Translations under genes and position numbers: made by a program
The notes under the pieces: generated by a model
The model's database searches: none
What the model saw: only the letters and a program-made list of their open reading frames with translations
What the model was told of the DNA's origin: nothing
Assembly (NCBI GenBank): GCA_034401135.1
Contig: JAWZSP010000008.1
Location: 620,001-684,000 of the forward strand
Direction of reading: 5' to 3'
DNA length: 64,000 nucleotides
Origin: Volutella citrinella
Lineage: Eukaryota; Ascomycota; Sordariomycetes; Hypocreales; Nectriaceae
Shown here: piece by piece, positions 35,510 through 46,977 of the stretch
Layout: every line of letters starts with the position of its first letter
How positions within the stretch are numbered: position 1 is the stretch's first letter

Positions 35510-36774
35510 TTAGTTGGTGTTGCACTTCTCCGTCGACGACGAGCACTTGTTGCAAACGGCGACGTTGCCCTTGCCGGTGGAGTTGAAGAAGATGTCGTGC
35601 TCGTTGTTCTTGAACGTGTTGCGAGCAACCACGTTGCCGTACGCAATGGCCGGACGGCCGAGCTTGAGACACGCGAGCGAGGGCGGCGTACCCTTGCAGT
35701 CGTCGTCGAAGATGCCGACGCCGAGTCCCGAGCCCTCTGGGGCCTTCTGCGACTCGATGAGGTTGTCGTGCACCATGGTCTTGCTGGCCCCGTCGATGAG
35801 GACGCCATAGACCGAGAAGGCCGGGCACTTGGCGCCGCTAGCACCAATGTGGTTGTGGTGGATGTTGGCGCCCTTGATGGCCGGGTCGACGAAGACGGCG
35901 ATGCACCCGCCGTAGATGTAGTTGTACTGGATCTGCGCCTTGTCCGTCTGCACGCACACGCCAATAAAAATATCCGCGATGTCGTTCTTGGTGATGAGCA
36001 CGCCCGACTTGTTGTCCATGCACACGGCGATGCTGAAGCCGTCGCCCGTCCCCTTGAACTTATTGTCGCCAAAGACGGTATCGGTCGAGCCCAGCGTGAG
36101 CCCGCCGTAGTTGCCGCCCTTGACCAGGCTGTTCTTGAGGATGCGCGCGTTCTTCGCGCCCGCGACGAGAATGTCGACGCCCGAGAAGCCGTTCACCTCG
36201 AAGCCCGTCACCGTCACGTCCCGGACGGGCCGCTCCACGTACTTGACCTCGACGTGCTCGGCCCGGAACTCGGTGAACTTGACGCCCTTACCCAGCACGC
36301 AGATGCCCACCTGCGTGTCCTTGCCGCTGACGCCCGTGCACTTGTTGTTGTACGGAGTCTTCGGCGGGAAGAGCTTGGCGCCGCGGCCCTCGAGCGTGAT
36401 GCCGTCCTTGCTGATGATGACCTGCTCGTAGTAGTCGCCGCCTGGGATGACGACCTTGTCGCCGGGGTTGGCGCGGTTGATTGTCTGTTGGATCGTCTGT
36501 CCGTACTTCAGGTAGATGGTGCGGCCGTGACCATAGTTGCCGTGCCACTTGCCGTAGTCGTCCAGCGGGTCATGCTGGTCATAGTAGTGATCGTAGCACT
36601 TGTCATTGCCGCGGGCTGGGTTGGTCAGCGGGAGCTGCGAGTAGGACCATACCATCATGGATGATCGCAAAGGGGATGGGTCATATACTAACCGTCCAGG
36701 CCACCATCTTCCAAAGGGACAGCGGCCACCAGTTGGAGGAGCACAAGGCCGAGGGCGGTCGAAAGAGTCTTCAT
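35510..36774 (-). CDS. Secreted right-handed parallel beta-helix protein (pectate-lyase-like fold)
   Basis: Exon 1 (36774-36693) encodes the signal peptide MKTLSTALGLVLLQLVAAVP. A 77 bp intron (36692-36616) with a GTTAGT donor and branch/acceptor CTGACCAACCCAG is the only join I found that keeps frame, leading to exon 2 (36615-35510); 395 residues. After a His/Tyr-rich stretch (CYDHYYDQHD) comes a repeated pattern of about 22-25 residues with N, G, I and V at fixed spacing (for example NPGDKVVIPGGDYYEQVII, KNARILKNSLVKGGNYGG, IQYNYIYGGCIAVFV, NIHHNHIG), typical of PbH1 repeats. It could be a polysaccharide lyase/hydrolase or a non-enzymatic surface protein; I see no diagnostic catalytic set. 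Confidence 0.82.
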
Positions 36775-38410
36775 TATGGCGAAAGTATGTGAATTGTCGT
36801 AGACTATTGGCCCTTGTCTTGTCACAGATTGGATTATGAAAACGATAGTTCGGCTTTCCTGAGGGGGAGCTGCCAAGGCTGGCTATTTATAACCGCCGCC
36901 GCCGTAGTTGCCATGCTTCAGCTGAATCTTCCGGGCAGCCCGACTAGAGGATTAAAGGAAACTCAATGGACGGAGCCTTGAGCCCTATCCGTGAGCTTGC
37001 TTCCTGTGACCTGGCTAGAACGGCTCGCGTGGGCGTAGTCTCGACGGCCAGGGCGGAAGCCATTCGTCCGGAGCAGCAAATGGGACGACTGGGCGAGCGT
37101 GATCCGGCATCACCATGACTTCATTCTGGGACTGCATCGGCACACGGCACATGCTGTTCCACCGAGGCGGCATTATCGAAGCCAGAGGCGTGAGAGGGTT
37201 GGGCCCAGACGGGAGGAGCTGAACCCGGTGAGCGGCATGGCGCACCTTTTCTTCCCGGCTGCAGTAAACAGGTGGAACTGGTCTAGACCGTTCTCTCAGG
37301 CGTGGCATTTGCAGTTCCTTGGGGCGGCCTCTCAGCGCCCTCGGGTTGGTCTAGACGGGCCTAAGCCAAACCCAAACGCAGCCATATATAACGTTCACGG
37401 GACCTGCGCCATCCGATTGGAACCCCCGATAGACTAACTAAGGTTGTCTGCGAGGCCGTACATGTAAAAATGCAGTGAAAAAGGGCCACTCGCGTCACAA
37501 TTATGGTGCTTACGGGAGGGGGGGTACCGGGCTGTGGGTGGGTGATTGTGCTCGTATTCAGGAACCGAGGGTGGTGGGTTGGGCCCGGCCGAGTCTATAA
37601 ATTGAGGCGAGGGATGGACTGACATTCTGATTTCCTGGTCACGCGCCACATGGATTCCTTAATCTAGTCATGGATTTCACAAGACGGCCATCGCCGTGGG
37701 CTTTGACAGAACAGTCCGGGGTCGCCAGGGCCCGTGTCCAGCCCTGTGCAAGCCTCCCCCAGCCATTCGGACAAATCTCGTTAGGCCAAGGAGCTGTAGG
37801 AAATAAGGCTTGGTTAAACTTTGGCCATGCCGCAACGTCCCATCGTTTCCCCCGCATCGTCCAATCCTTCATGGAGATGGATGGATGCACTAAAGGGATG
37901 TCCCGCGCCTTCGGACAAATTAGGTTATGTGTTGTGTCAAGTTTTCTGCTTTCGGCTGCTCGTGCAAAAGGCAAGTTGCGTTGACCAAGGCCGCACTCTG
38001 GATTCGGTACTGTGTACTGGGTTTCGCTTTTGCCACTCACTTCGCTCGTCAATGTTGCTGGATCACCTAGATCAAGGGCAAAGATAACGTCGAGTATCAT
38101 ATGTTGTATGTTGATAGGCTTCTATAGCACACTAGACAGGGGTTGCCTCACCCACATTTATCCGCGATTGATCAAGGTCGCGCGATTGGCTCGGGAGGCC
38201 ATGTCATCCTGAAATTTCCAAAAGTTCCTCGCATTGAGGGGGAAATCAGGACGATGATGAGTAATTGCCCTGTGTCGCATCAGCTGACGCCATTGCGGCG
38301 GAGACATCATAGCCCTATGTACTGTCCTCCCCGCAACAGAAGCCTGCCTGTTCTACTGAATAGCAGAAACCAAATCCGAAAGGCTTATTCTAGTTTCGGC
38401 AACCGTCAAC
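36775..38410. other. 1.6 kb divergent spacer
   Basis: This is the shared upstream region of the beta-helix gene (minus) and the glutathione S-transferase (plus). It contains the TATA box listed separately and further TATA-like stretches near 37384 and 37594. No gene supported. Confidence 0.5.
36883..36891 (-). promoter_or_regulatory. TATA box of the beta-helix gene
   Basis: TATAAATAG on the minus strand lies about 110 bp upstream of the start codon at 36774, a normal position for a fungal TATA element. Confidence 0.5.
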
Positions 38411-39298
38411 ATGTCAACTGGCGCTTATACCCTCTTCGACATTCCGACCAGGGCACCCCAACGGTGCTGGTCGATGAATACTTGGAGAAGTAGGTTAGCC
38501 CGGCTCCTTTGGGCGACTGAATGCTAAAGGAAGCTGAAGCGAGACTATTGCTGAACTACAAGGGCCTTGATTACAAAACCGAATGGGTGAGTTGGGCTTT
38601 GAACTTTGCCAAACTGGACTGTGAGCTCTAACATTTCCAGGTCGAATACCCGGATATCAAGCCACTCCTAGACCAGCAGTAAGAGAAGGTTGAATGCCTT
38701 GAAAGTCGAGCCGAAGACTAACACGTTGGAATAAAGTGTGCCTCCTAACGAAAGGGGAGCTCAGTTTACACTCCCAGCCATCCGGATGCCTGACGGTTCC
38801 TATGCCATGGACTCATACAAGATTGCCGAGATTATCGAGGAGAAACACCCTGAGCCACCTCTCCCATTTGATAAAGAACTCAATCCCCGCTTCATCAAAC
38901 TGCTCCAAGGCTTCATGGGGGCTCTCACGCCGATCTACGTCCCCGGCGTGGCAGAGTATCTCATCGGCGACGCAAGCCAAGACTTCTTCCGCACCACACG
39001 CAAAGAGGATCTGGGCATGTCGCTGGAAGAGTACAAGCAGCAGAACGGCGCAGGGGCGTTTGAAAGAGCGGAGCCGTTTGCGCACCAGATCACGGCGTTG
39101 CTGGGTGAGAATGCCTCGGGGCCGTACTTTTTGGGCGACGTTTTGAGCTACACGGACTTGATCTGGGCGGCTATTCTGCTCTTCTTCCAGAGCCTTGGTG
39201 ATGAACAGTACCGGGAGGTTCTGCAGCGCAGCGGTGGCGCCGAGGTGCATGAGAGGTTTTTGGATGCATTGAGCGCGTGGACGAAGCGGGATGATTAG
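38411..39298 (+). CDS. Glutathione S-transferase, four exons
   Basis: This is a thioredoxin-fold GST, about 241 residues. Exons: 38411-38489, 38540-38586, 38641-38678, 38737-39298; introns of 50, 54 and 58 bp. The small internal exons restore the classical N-domain: YTLFDIPTRAP, LLLNYKGLDYKTEWVEYPDI, the cis-Pro region FTLPAIRMPDGSYAMDSYKIAEIIEE, then the helical C-domain (GPYFLGDVLSYTDLIWAA). The sequence resembles fungal etherase/Ure2-like GSTs of detoxification and secondary metabolism. The first acceptor is ambiguous: AAGCTGAAG offers AG at 38533 and 38539, differing by two codons; I prefer the second because it gives WRTRLLLNYKG. Substrate unknown; not adjacent to a biosynthetic gene. 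Confidence 0.87.
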
Positions 39299-40723
39299 GC
39301 GGAACAGTATTTGACTTGATAGGAATGAAAGAGAGGCTTGAAAATATCTTGAATCGCACAAGCTCACCCTTGACTTGAGTAGAACGAGCGTTTAAAGTGG
39401 CCGAGGGCCTTATATGATAAATTGATGGAGGGAGTTTGCCTTTGTGTCAATTCCGAGACTTAATTTGCTTAGGTTGCTTCGCCAAGGAGTGTAAGTGGTG
39501 TGGGGAAGGCGGAGACGGTCTATCAACCATGGAATTACTTGTAGTGTTGTCCATGATCCACAAAGTCGTGCCCTGTATGTAACGATGCATCTCGCCATGA
39601 GTCCCATGAGGTGATGGTAGCGAGACTGGACTGCTAGTCTGCAGCTTCGGATACAGGGTGACAGGGTCTCAGATACCTGCAGCCAATGCATGTTGTTTGC
39701 AAATGATTGATGCGTGTCGGACTCCTGTGCATCCGGTACGTTATACTGTAATTACTGCTTTAGGGGAAATAACCAAAAAATGAAAAAAATTCTGTTTTCG
39801 GAAATGCACAGCAATTTTAGTCTTCACTGGCTGTCATCATCCAAACTACGGATACTGAAGTATGAACTGATAAACTGCCCCGATATTTGGTCTGTGGCTG
39901 TGCCATAGAAGCTGACTAGGCAGTGCGCCCAACGAGGCTCACTTGACACTTGCACAGCAGTTTTAGCCCAGTCTGAGGGCATGGACTATCCCCAACTACC
40001 GTGCTACTTTAGGCTTAGGACTCCAGGCTCGTTTCGCAGGAATTTTAGCTTGGTCTTGGGAATTGCACCCTAATCTTGATGCTCCCCAGGTAATAGTCAA
40101 GGATTATAGAGGCTAGCAGGGCGCAATGGCGACGAGAGTTGCGCAATGTTGCAACGCTATACCACTCTCCACCCACATTTGGAGCATGCGAGCACTTGCT
40201 AGGCTGCTTGAATCGGTAAGGGAAGTTGGGGTAGATGGAACCACTACTAGCCTTGGCTGCTGCTGCCTGGAGAGGCAGACGAGCTAGCCACGTCAACTTT
40301 GTCAAGCAAGCACTCTCAAGGCGAACTTGGTGTGGATGACTGCGAAAGATGGCATTTGTATTGATGGAGAGGCTGGTTGATGCTGATAACCCAGCTTGGC
40401 GACTTTGTGAGTCCATCTGGGCTGTGCAAGCCCTTGATAAGGCATGCGTCCATGGATGGCACCCGAGGCCTGCCTGGGCTGAGCTGGGCGACCCTGTCAG
40501 CCTCACCCGAACCAAGTGCCTAAATGCCGGGGCGTGAGGCGTTCTGCCCGCCACGTCGATGCGCTGTGATTGGCGCTGCATCCCGGAGCAAGGGTCCCCA
40601 GGGGCTGAATTATAAACAGTATGCCACCGACCAGTTTCAGCTTTCTCCCTGGATGAATCGATTCAAGTTCATTCATGTCAACCTAAAATCAAACTTGCCC
40701 CTCTGTAGTGGCACTGGCCCACG
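39299..40723. other. 1.4 kb spacer, nothing recognised
   Basis: This lies between two plus-strand genes. An A-rich patch sits near 39765-39800. No supported gene, RNA or repeat. Confidence 0.5.
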
Positions 40724-43700
40724 ATGAGCGCCGACGATGCGTTCCCGCAGTCGGTCGAGGAGGCCAAGCGTCACATCCAGCAGATCCGCGCCGACAAGGG
40801 CCTCGGCGATGGACCGGACCAGGTCGGGAACAATGCCACGGACCTCGAGTCTGCGCTCCGCATGTAAGAACATGCCTTGCTCGTAGTGTAGCGTGTAGGT
40901 AGATGTGCTAACACAACCTCCAGTCTCGCCGACGACCTGTATCAAACCGCCACCCACTTCCTGCTCGAGCTGATCCAGAATGCCGACGACAACACTTATC
41001 TCGTGGACGAGCCCACACTCTCCGTCACGCATTCCCCCGGCCAAGTTCTGGTCAGCTGCAACGAGCAGGGCTTCAGCAAGAGGAACATTGAGGCCATCTG
41101 CCGCATCTGCCAGAGCACAAAGAGCGGCCAGAGCAAGTCGGCGGGCTTCGTCGGCGAAAAGGGCATCGGCTTCAAGGCCGTCTTCAAGGTCGCAAAGACG
41201 GTCTACATCAACTCGGGCCACTACTCGTTCCGCTTCGACCGCGACGCCCACCTGGGCATGATTGCACCCATCTGGCACGACGACTTCCCCGCCAAGAAGA
41301 CGAAGGGCTGCACCAACATCCTCCTCGTCCTGGAGGACGCGTGCGACCAGCAGGCCATCATCGACGATATGAAGTCGTACGATCCGCGCATCTTGCTGTT
41401 CCTGCGGCGTCTGAGAAAACTCGTCATCAAGGTTAAGCCCTCGTGCTTCTTGAAAGGCAAGTATTCTGCAACCCTTGCTCGAGGTGACTACCCGGACACG
41501 AATCCGGCCTTGATGCCTTTGAGGCAGAATCGAGATGAGGAAACATATCTTGTCTGGAGACACACCGTGACCGGCCTGCCCAAAGAAACTCGCAGACCGG
41601 GCATCACCAGCTCCCAAATCATCCTGGCATTCCCTCTCAACGAGGACCAGTCGGAGCCTGTTCTGAAGCAGCAGAACGTCTATGCGTTCCTACCTATCCA
41701 AAACTATGGTTTCAGGGTATGGTAGAGAATACTTCAGACGGCATCGTTCACGCTAACGGGGATCTAGTTTCTAATCCAAGCAGACTTCTTGGTGCCCGCC
41801 AGCCGCGAAGGAGTAATTGCTGATTCTCCTTGGAACAAGGCCATAATAGAGGCCACGCAAACTGCCTTTACGGATGCCATGATCCACATGAGCAAGCTCT
41901 TCAGCAAACTGCGCTACACGGTTGTGCGCTTTATCCCCGTCACCATCTCCCAATCCCCCTTTTTTGAAGCTTTCCGCACCTCCGTCCTGCAAAGCCTGAG
42001 TTCAGTACCGTTTCTAGAGGCCCAAGGAGGCCAGTTCCGTCCCCCAAACACCTTGACAGTGGTGCCAGACAAGTACCGCGACTACAAGGGCCGGCCGTTC
42101 CTGATGCACGATGGCAACAAGGATACGTTCCTATCCAACAATTATAACACCAATCTGGACTCATTCTACTTTGACTCTCTAAAGACCAAGAGCCTCGGCT
42201 CCCAGCAGTTTCTCGATCAGATGAGGCGGGTTGAAACTGGCCTGGGGGGCCAGTTCTTCGAGAACAAGGACAGCGAGTGGCATGCCGGCTTCTGCAAGCT
42301 CCTCAACTCGCCCGAGTTCCGGTCCTACGCCCAGAGGAGAAACCTCGCCATGATTCCCCTCAAATCCGGGCAGTGGGTGTCTGCGGGCACCGGCAACCTC
42401 TACTTTCCCCAGACCGAGGCGCTCGATGCAGGTATCCCAGATGGGCTGCAGATCCGCATCGTTGATCCAAAGGCCGCGAGGAACCCGGACCGTCGGGAGT
42501 TTTATGCGAGCGTGGGTATTACGGATTATTCAACAAAGGAAATCTGCGCCGCCATCATGACTACGCACACGCACGATAAGAGGACGACGTCTCTTTCTAC
42601 AGAGGTCCTTGTTTCGCACGCCGCGTTTTTGTACGAAGCGAAATGGAAGAATCCGAATGACAGAAGGATCTGGATGGCCCGAGAAACTGGTAGTCATATC
42701 AGGGCCTACCGGATGTACGTGCCATCGCAAGAGCCGTCGTCTGCGTACAAAGTCCTGCCAAGGGATGGGGACCCGGCGCACCCGATCGTGCCTGGGCATC
42801 GCCCATACGGGTTTCTGCATCCATCCTATTTCGAAGGAAAGAAGGGAAACGATGCCGAGTGGCTGCAGTTCCTTGTAAAAGAGCTCGGCGTCGCCAAGTA
42901 TCCGCGCCTGTTGCTGCGAAGAGCCGACAGCACACTCGAATCGACTGAGCTAGGCAGATCAGGGAGTGACCTACTGCACTGTGACTTTCGTTACCTCTTG
43001 GTTTACGGGGCTTTGAACGAGAGTGCCTTTGTGATTCTTAGAGATGGCTGGGAGCAGTATCAACACGACTTGGACCTCTCCCTTACCAGGATTTATGCCG
43101 ACAGGGACCGCATCACTTTGCTGATCCGACTCCTCGGGGATTGGCCGGCGGTGTGTATTGGAGAGACGACGCAGACAAGAAAGCTTTCCGAGGGGTTCAT
43201 TCCAACAAAGTGCATAAGGGAAGTGGGCGAAGGCTTGGTCTCCTTGCTGGAAGTCCCTGACCCCGACGACGACAAGTGGCTGAAGCTCTTTTCATGTCTC
43301 AAAGTCAAAGCTGTTGATGACCTCCACTTCTATATTGAATGCATGAGAGGGGCTGCCAAGCTCAAAATCACCGACATGCCTCGGATACAAGACCTGTTGC
43401 GGCGACTCGGGTTAAAGGCTTCATCGGATTTGAGCATGCTACGGTAAGAGCAGATTCTATGTAGCTAGACTGCGAGATTCGACTAACCCGAGGTTCAAGG
43501 GCTGCCTTCCTTAACGAAGATCTCATCTACATACCATTTACGACAACAAAGGAGTCGAAGAAATCCAAGGCAGTTTGGGTCAAGTTAACCGACTGTGTCT
43601 GGAGGGGCGAGTCGTGGCTCACACGCTCCTACAGCCTCCAGAAGCACTACCCAAATCATGAGCTGTTGTTCTGCAGGCACCTCCATATGACAAACTCCCT

Positions 43701-45660
43701 TATCAAGCATATAATCCTCGAAGCAGAGCTCATCAAGCCTGGCCTCTCGACCAAGTTCATCTCGAGGGTCCTGACAGCCTTCTCGAGCCATATCCTCACA
43801 GAGTGCCTCGTTAGCGATCAAAGGGAGGCCATCAGAGCGCTGCCAATTTTCCCAATCGTCACAAAGCCAGAAACGGAGCCCTATGAGTACCTGTCTTCGG
43901 TCAACGACGCCAAGCCGTGGCTTATTGCGGATCGCGCGGTTTTCTGGACGCATTTTCAGTACATCTTGCCAGTGCTCGGCCTTTCTGTGGATGTTGTGCT
44001 CAAGATCCGTCCCTTCCTTGAGGCTCTTGGGCTCCAGGATAGACTGCTGACTGATGTTGCGACGAGCGTATCGGAATCACATGGAAACACAACCCTGTCG
44101 AGGGAGCTAACGGAGAGATATCGATCAAGGGTGGACTACATCTTGCGGTGAGCCGAGAATCTCCTAGTTTCAGGACCTGTTGTGAAACGAACTAATATCT
44201 GAGCAGGCTGATACCGGAGAAGATGCTCAAAACGGATTCGCCGGCCCATCTGCTGGCCAAGCTCGAAGTACACATCGCATCCAAGATTGTGCAATACTGG
44301 CGAGCCCCCTTGGGCTTGAGACAAGTACAAAGCACGCAGACTGAAGGCAAAGTGTTTCTGGAGTGCGACCACAAGGATAACTTCCGCATTATCGTTACCA
44401 AGGGTTACGAGTCGGATCTAAACCCATCAGAGTTGACCGAGCAGCTGAGAATATTCTGCCGCATCCCCGAGGCACACAGGGATCTGCTCAACGTCGTCCT
44501 GACGGGCGAACGGGCTCGAGTTGATGAGCTGTTTCAAGAAAGGGGTATTGCCCCCCTTCAAGTCGACTTTGGCAAGGATGGGGATGAGGACGATGACGAA
44601 ACCGAGATCCCGGAGATTGAGTATGATCCCGTTTTGGATGGCGCCACGGCGGTCGAAGAGGATATGAGAAACTCCTTGATTTCCCGTCTTTTGCTGCCAA
44701 GGCGACTCTTCGCATCGCAGACCCGCAGAGCCAACGGAAAGACAAGCGAAGTACTCGAAGGAGACACTGAGATACTTGCCATAAACAAGCCAGCCCCGAT
44801 TCAAGCATCCATCAGCCCGGCACCCATTGCTCTAGTGAGGAGCACTCTGAGAGACCTGGAGCTCTCTCACCAAGACGGCTTCATCCAAGCAGAACACCCG
44901 CCGCAGACGTGGCAACACACATGGAGGGACTTGCTGAAGAGCAACGATAATATCGGAGAGGTTATTGTGCGTCGGGACTGCCTCTTAATTTAGTTTAGAT
45001 GGACCGGCTAACACGCATCTCTCTAGGTGTCGGATATTCTCGACCAGGTTCTCGGCACAAACTACGACCCCGAAGCCATGTGGAGCAAGGGCGTTAAGAG
45101 ACGGGCCCATGAGGCGCCTTTCAAGTTCACTGACACTGAGGGACAGTTTACGGCCTTGCTGGCCCGTCTTCACGGGCTCCCCAGCCGTCTCCAAGGGCAC
45201 GGGAACCTCGTCTACCACATTGACGTGAAGGCGTCGACGGCATCAGGTTCACAAGCCACCCTTAAACTGTCCAAGGAGGATCTCTTCAGGGTACGTGCAT
45301 CAAAGTGGGTGCTTTGCGAGTGAAGAAAGTGTGCTGACACGGTGCATGTAGGCTAGGGACCTCTCGCTGCAGAACGAGGCGTCACGCAACTCGGACAGTC
45401 CGTACCGCGATGTGTCCGTATTGGCGTACATCACGTCCGTCCGCACAAAGGCAATGGTTTCGTTCCACATTGACCCGTGGAGCATGCTCAACGACGGGTC
45501 GCTCTCGATCAAGTCGGCCTTGAAGTGCCAGCCGCCGTGGGTGAGGACGCGGGCTACCTTGCCGGGCGACGAGGCCCAGGATCGGTTGCAGCGGTTTGAT
45601 GTTGTGCAGTTGAAGCCTGTTGTTGGTGATACTGCTATTCCGACGGCTGGGCGGGTATAG
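40724..45660 (+). CDS. NO VEIN/sacsin-type GHKL ATPase with C-terminal DUF3883-like domain, 1,529 aa
   Basis: Seven exons: 40724-40863, 40924-41716, 41768-43443, 43500-44147, 44207-44966, 45027-45290, 45352-45660. Introns of 51-61 bp all have GT..AG and fitting phases, and the sum is an exact 1,530 codons. The N-terminus is a GHKL (histidine-kinase-like) ATPase of the sacsin/NO VEIN kind: N-box LLELIQNADDN (Glu62, Asn66, Asp69), then CNEQGFSKRNIEAIC with QSTKSG, and the glycine loop GFVGEKGIGFKAVF (122-135). A long middle region without recognised domains contains an acidic linker (GDEDDDETEIPEIE). The C-terminus has HIDVKAS (Asp1405-x-Lys1407) and LSKEDLFRARDLS, resembling DUF3883, a PD-(D/E)XK-like fold. 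In plants NO VEIN affects auxin-dependent cell fate; the fungal role is unknown. No signal peptide; probably intracellular. Confidence 0.88.
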
Positions 45661-46241
45661 TCGTAATTCATGAGACTTGGTTGGATTTTGGGTGGTCCGG
45701 TCTAGTTGTTAAGCTAAGACTCAAGACTCCCATGGCTTTTAGCGAGGTTATTTCCTTGTGTAATGGATGGAGGCGTTGTTTCGTGTTTGACAGAACTAGT
45801 TTTATTGACCAGCACCTTGCTTTGGCTGTTACATCTGTTTATCGCAGAGTTTGTTAGTTGATCGCTTCACAAACGCCACCTAACATCCTCCAAGCCCTTC
45901 CGTCTAGCGATCTCCACGCCTCAATTGTTGGAGCTCCAGAGGGGGCAGCGCTTCTCGACCTGGCGGACGTCGAGAGAGGCGACCCTGCCTTCCTTGGTGG
46001 TCTTGAGTGCGACGATGGCAGGCTTGCATCCTTGTTTGACAAATGTGCATTCGAAATACGGCTCTAGGCTATGCATTGGCACGTCTCGCTCGTCCCATTC
46101 CACTGAGGGTATCATCATTCGCGCCGCGTTTCTCCGACCAGGCACTTCTGGCCGCTAGCCAAGACAACTTTTACAAATAAAAAAGACAAACAGACCGGTT
46201 TAGTTCATCACAGCTCCTCGCCTCGTCAACAGCTGCCCAAC
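45661..46241. other. Convergent spacer with an orphan minus-strand frame
   Basis: The GHKL gene and LITAF-like gene converge here. The minus strand has a coding-like frame (45921-46145) described in the findings; its status is unclear. Confidence 0.5.
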
Positions 46242-46977
46242 TCACTGGTGCACGCTCGTCCTGCTGCCGGCGGCGCTGAACTTGGAGACCTGGCGCAGGT
46301 GCTCGGGGGTGCCCAGGGCGCGCATCTCCTTGTTGTACGGCTTGTAGGCCACCTTGCGGTCGCACTTGGTGCACAGGTGCGTAACGTGGCACTTCCACTT
46401 CTTGGCGTACGGGGCCACGACTCCGCCGATGGTCGTGAGGAAGAGTCCGGTGGCGGCGGCGCTGTAGCGATGGGTTAGCGGAGATTCTTTCTTCATAAAA
46501 TGGCAGAGAAATGAGGGCTACGTACTGCGTCATCATGGAGGCGTCCAGCTGGACCCTGGTCTCGACTCGCTGTCGGCAGAACGGGCAGTCGACCCAGTCA
46601 GCCTGGTCGCCCAGCAGGTGCAGCGGCGTCACCGTGTTCTCAATGGTGGGAGACACGGGGGAAACGACGTTCTGCGTCGCCATGGTGCTGCCCGTGTTGT
46701 TGGAGGCCACGGGCGAGTAATATTCCTGTTTGCTGCCGGAGCCCGATGCGACAACAACTTCGGGCAGGCCGCCGTCGTTTACTGCGGCGAGGGGCGGTTT
46801 TTCGACCGGTGGGTGTGGTGTGGCGGGACTTGGACTGGCCTTGATGTCGTCGGGGGAGTGGTATGTCGTCGGTGGTGTCGGTGTCGATGTCGCCGGTGTT
46901 GCGTGCGAAGTGGCCGGTGTTACGGTGGTAGAGTACGATGGAGGAGGGGTTTCATTGGGGTTTGTTGACGAAGCCAT
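46242..46977 (-). CDS. LITAF-like zinc-ribbon membrane-associated protein
   Basis: Exon 1 is 46977-46526, the 64 bp intron 46525-46462 (GTACGT..CTACAG), exon 2 46461-46242; 223 residues. The N-terminal ~120 residues are Pro/Thr/Ser-rich and disordered, with a PPPSY late-domain-type motif. The LITAF domain follows: CPFCRQRVETR supplies the first CxxC, a hydrophobic hairpin (AAATGLFLTTIGGVVAPYA) lies between, and HLCTKCDRKVAYK supplies the second CxxC of the zinc site. LITAF proteins insert this hydrophobic segment into the cytosolic leaflet of endosomes and bind ESCRT or ubiquitin ligases; the PPxY motif fits that. Fungal members are poorly studied. Confidence in family is good because both half-sites and the spacing are present. 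Confidence 0.88.

Noticed and set aside
35420..36664. 414-codon plus-strand frame opposite the beta-helix gene
   Set aside because: Mirror of the coding strand's third-position GC bias; composition of Val/Asp/Ala/Arg without motifs, while the minus strand has a signal peptide and PbH1 repeats.
40673..41617. 314-codon minus-strand frame over the GHKL ATPase domain
   Set aside because: The plus strand encodes intact GHKL motifs in the same DNA; the minus frame has none.
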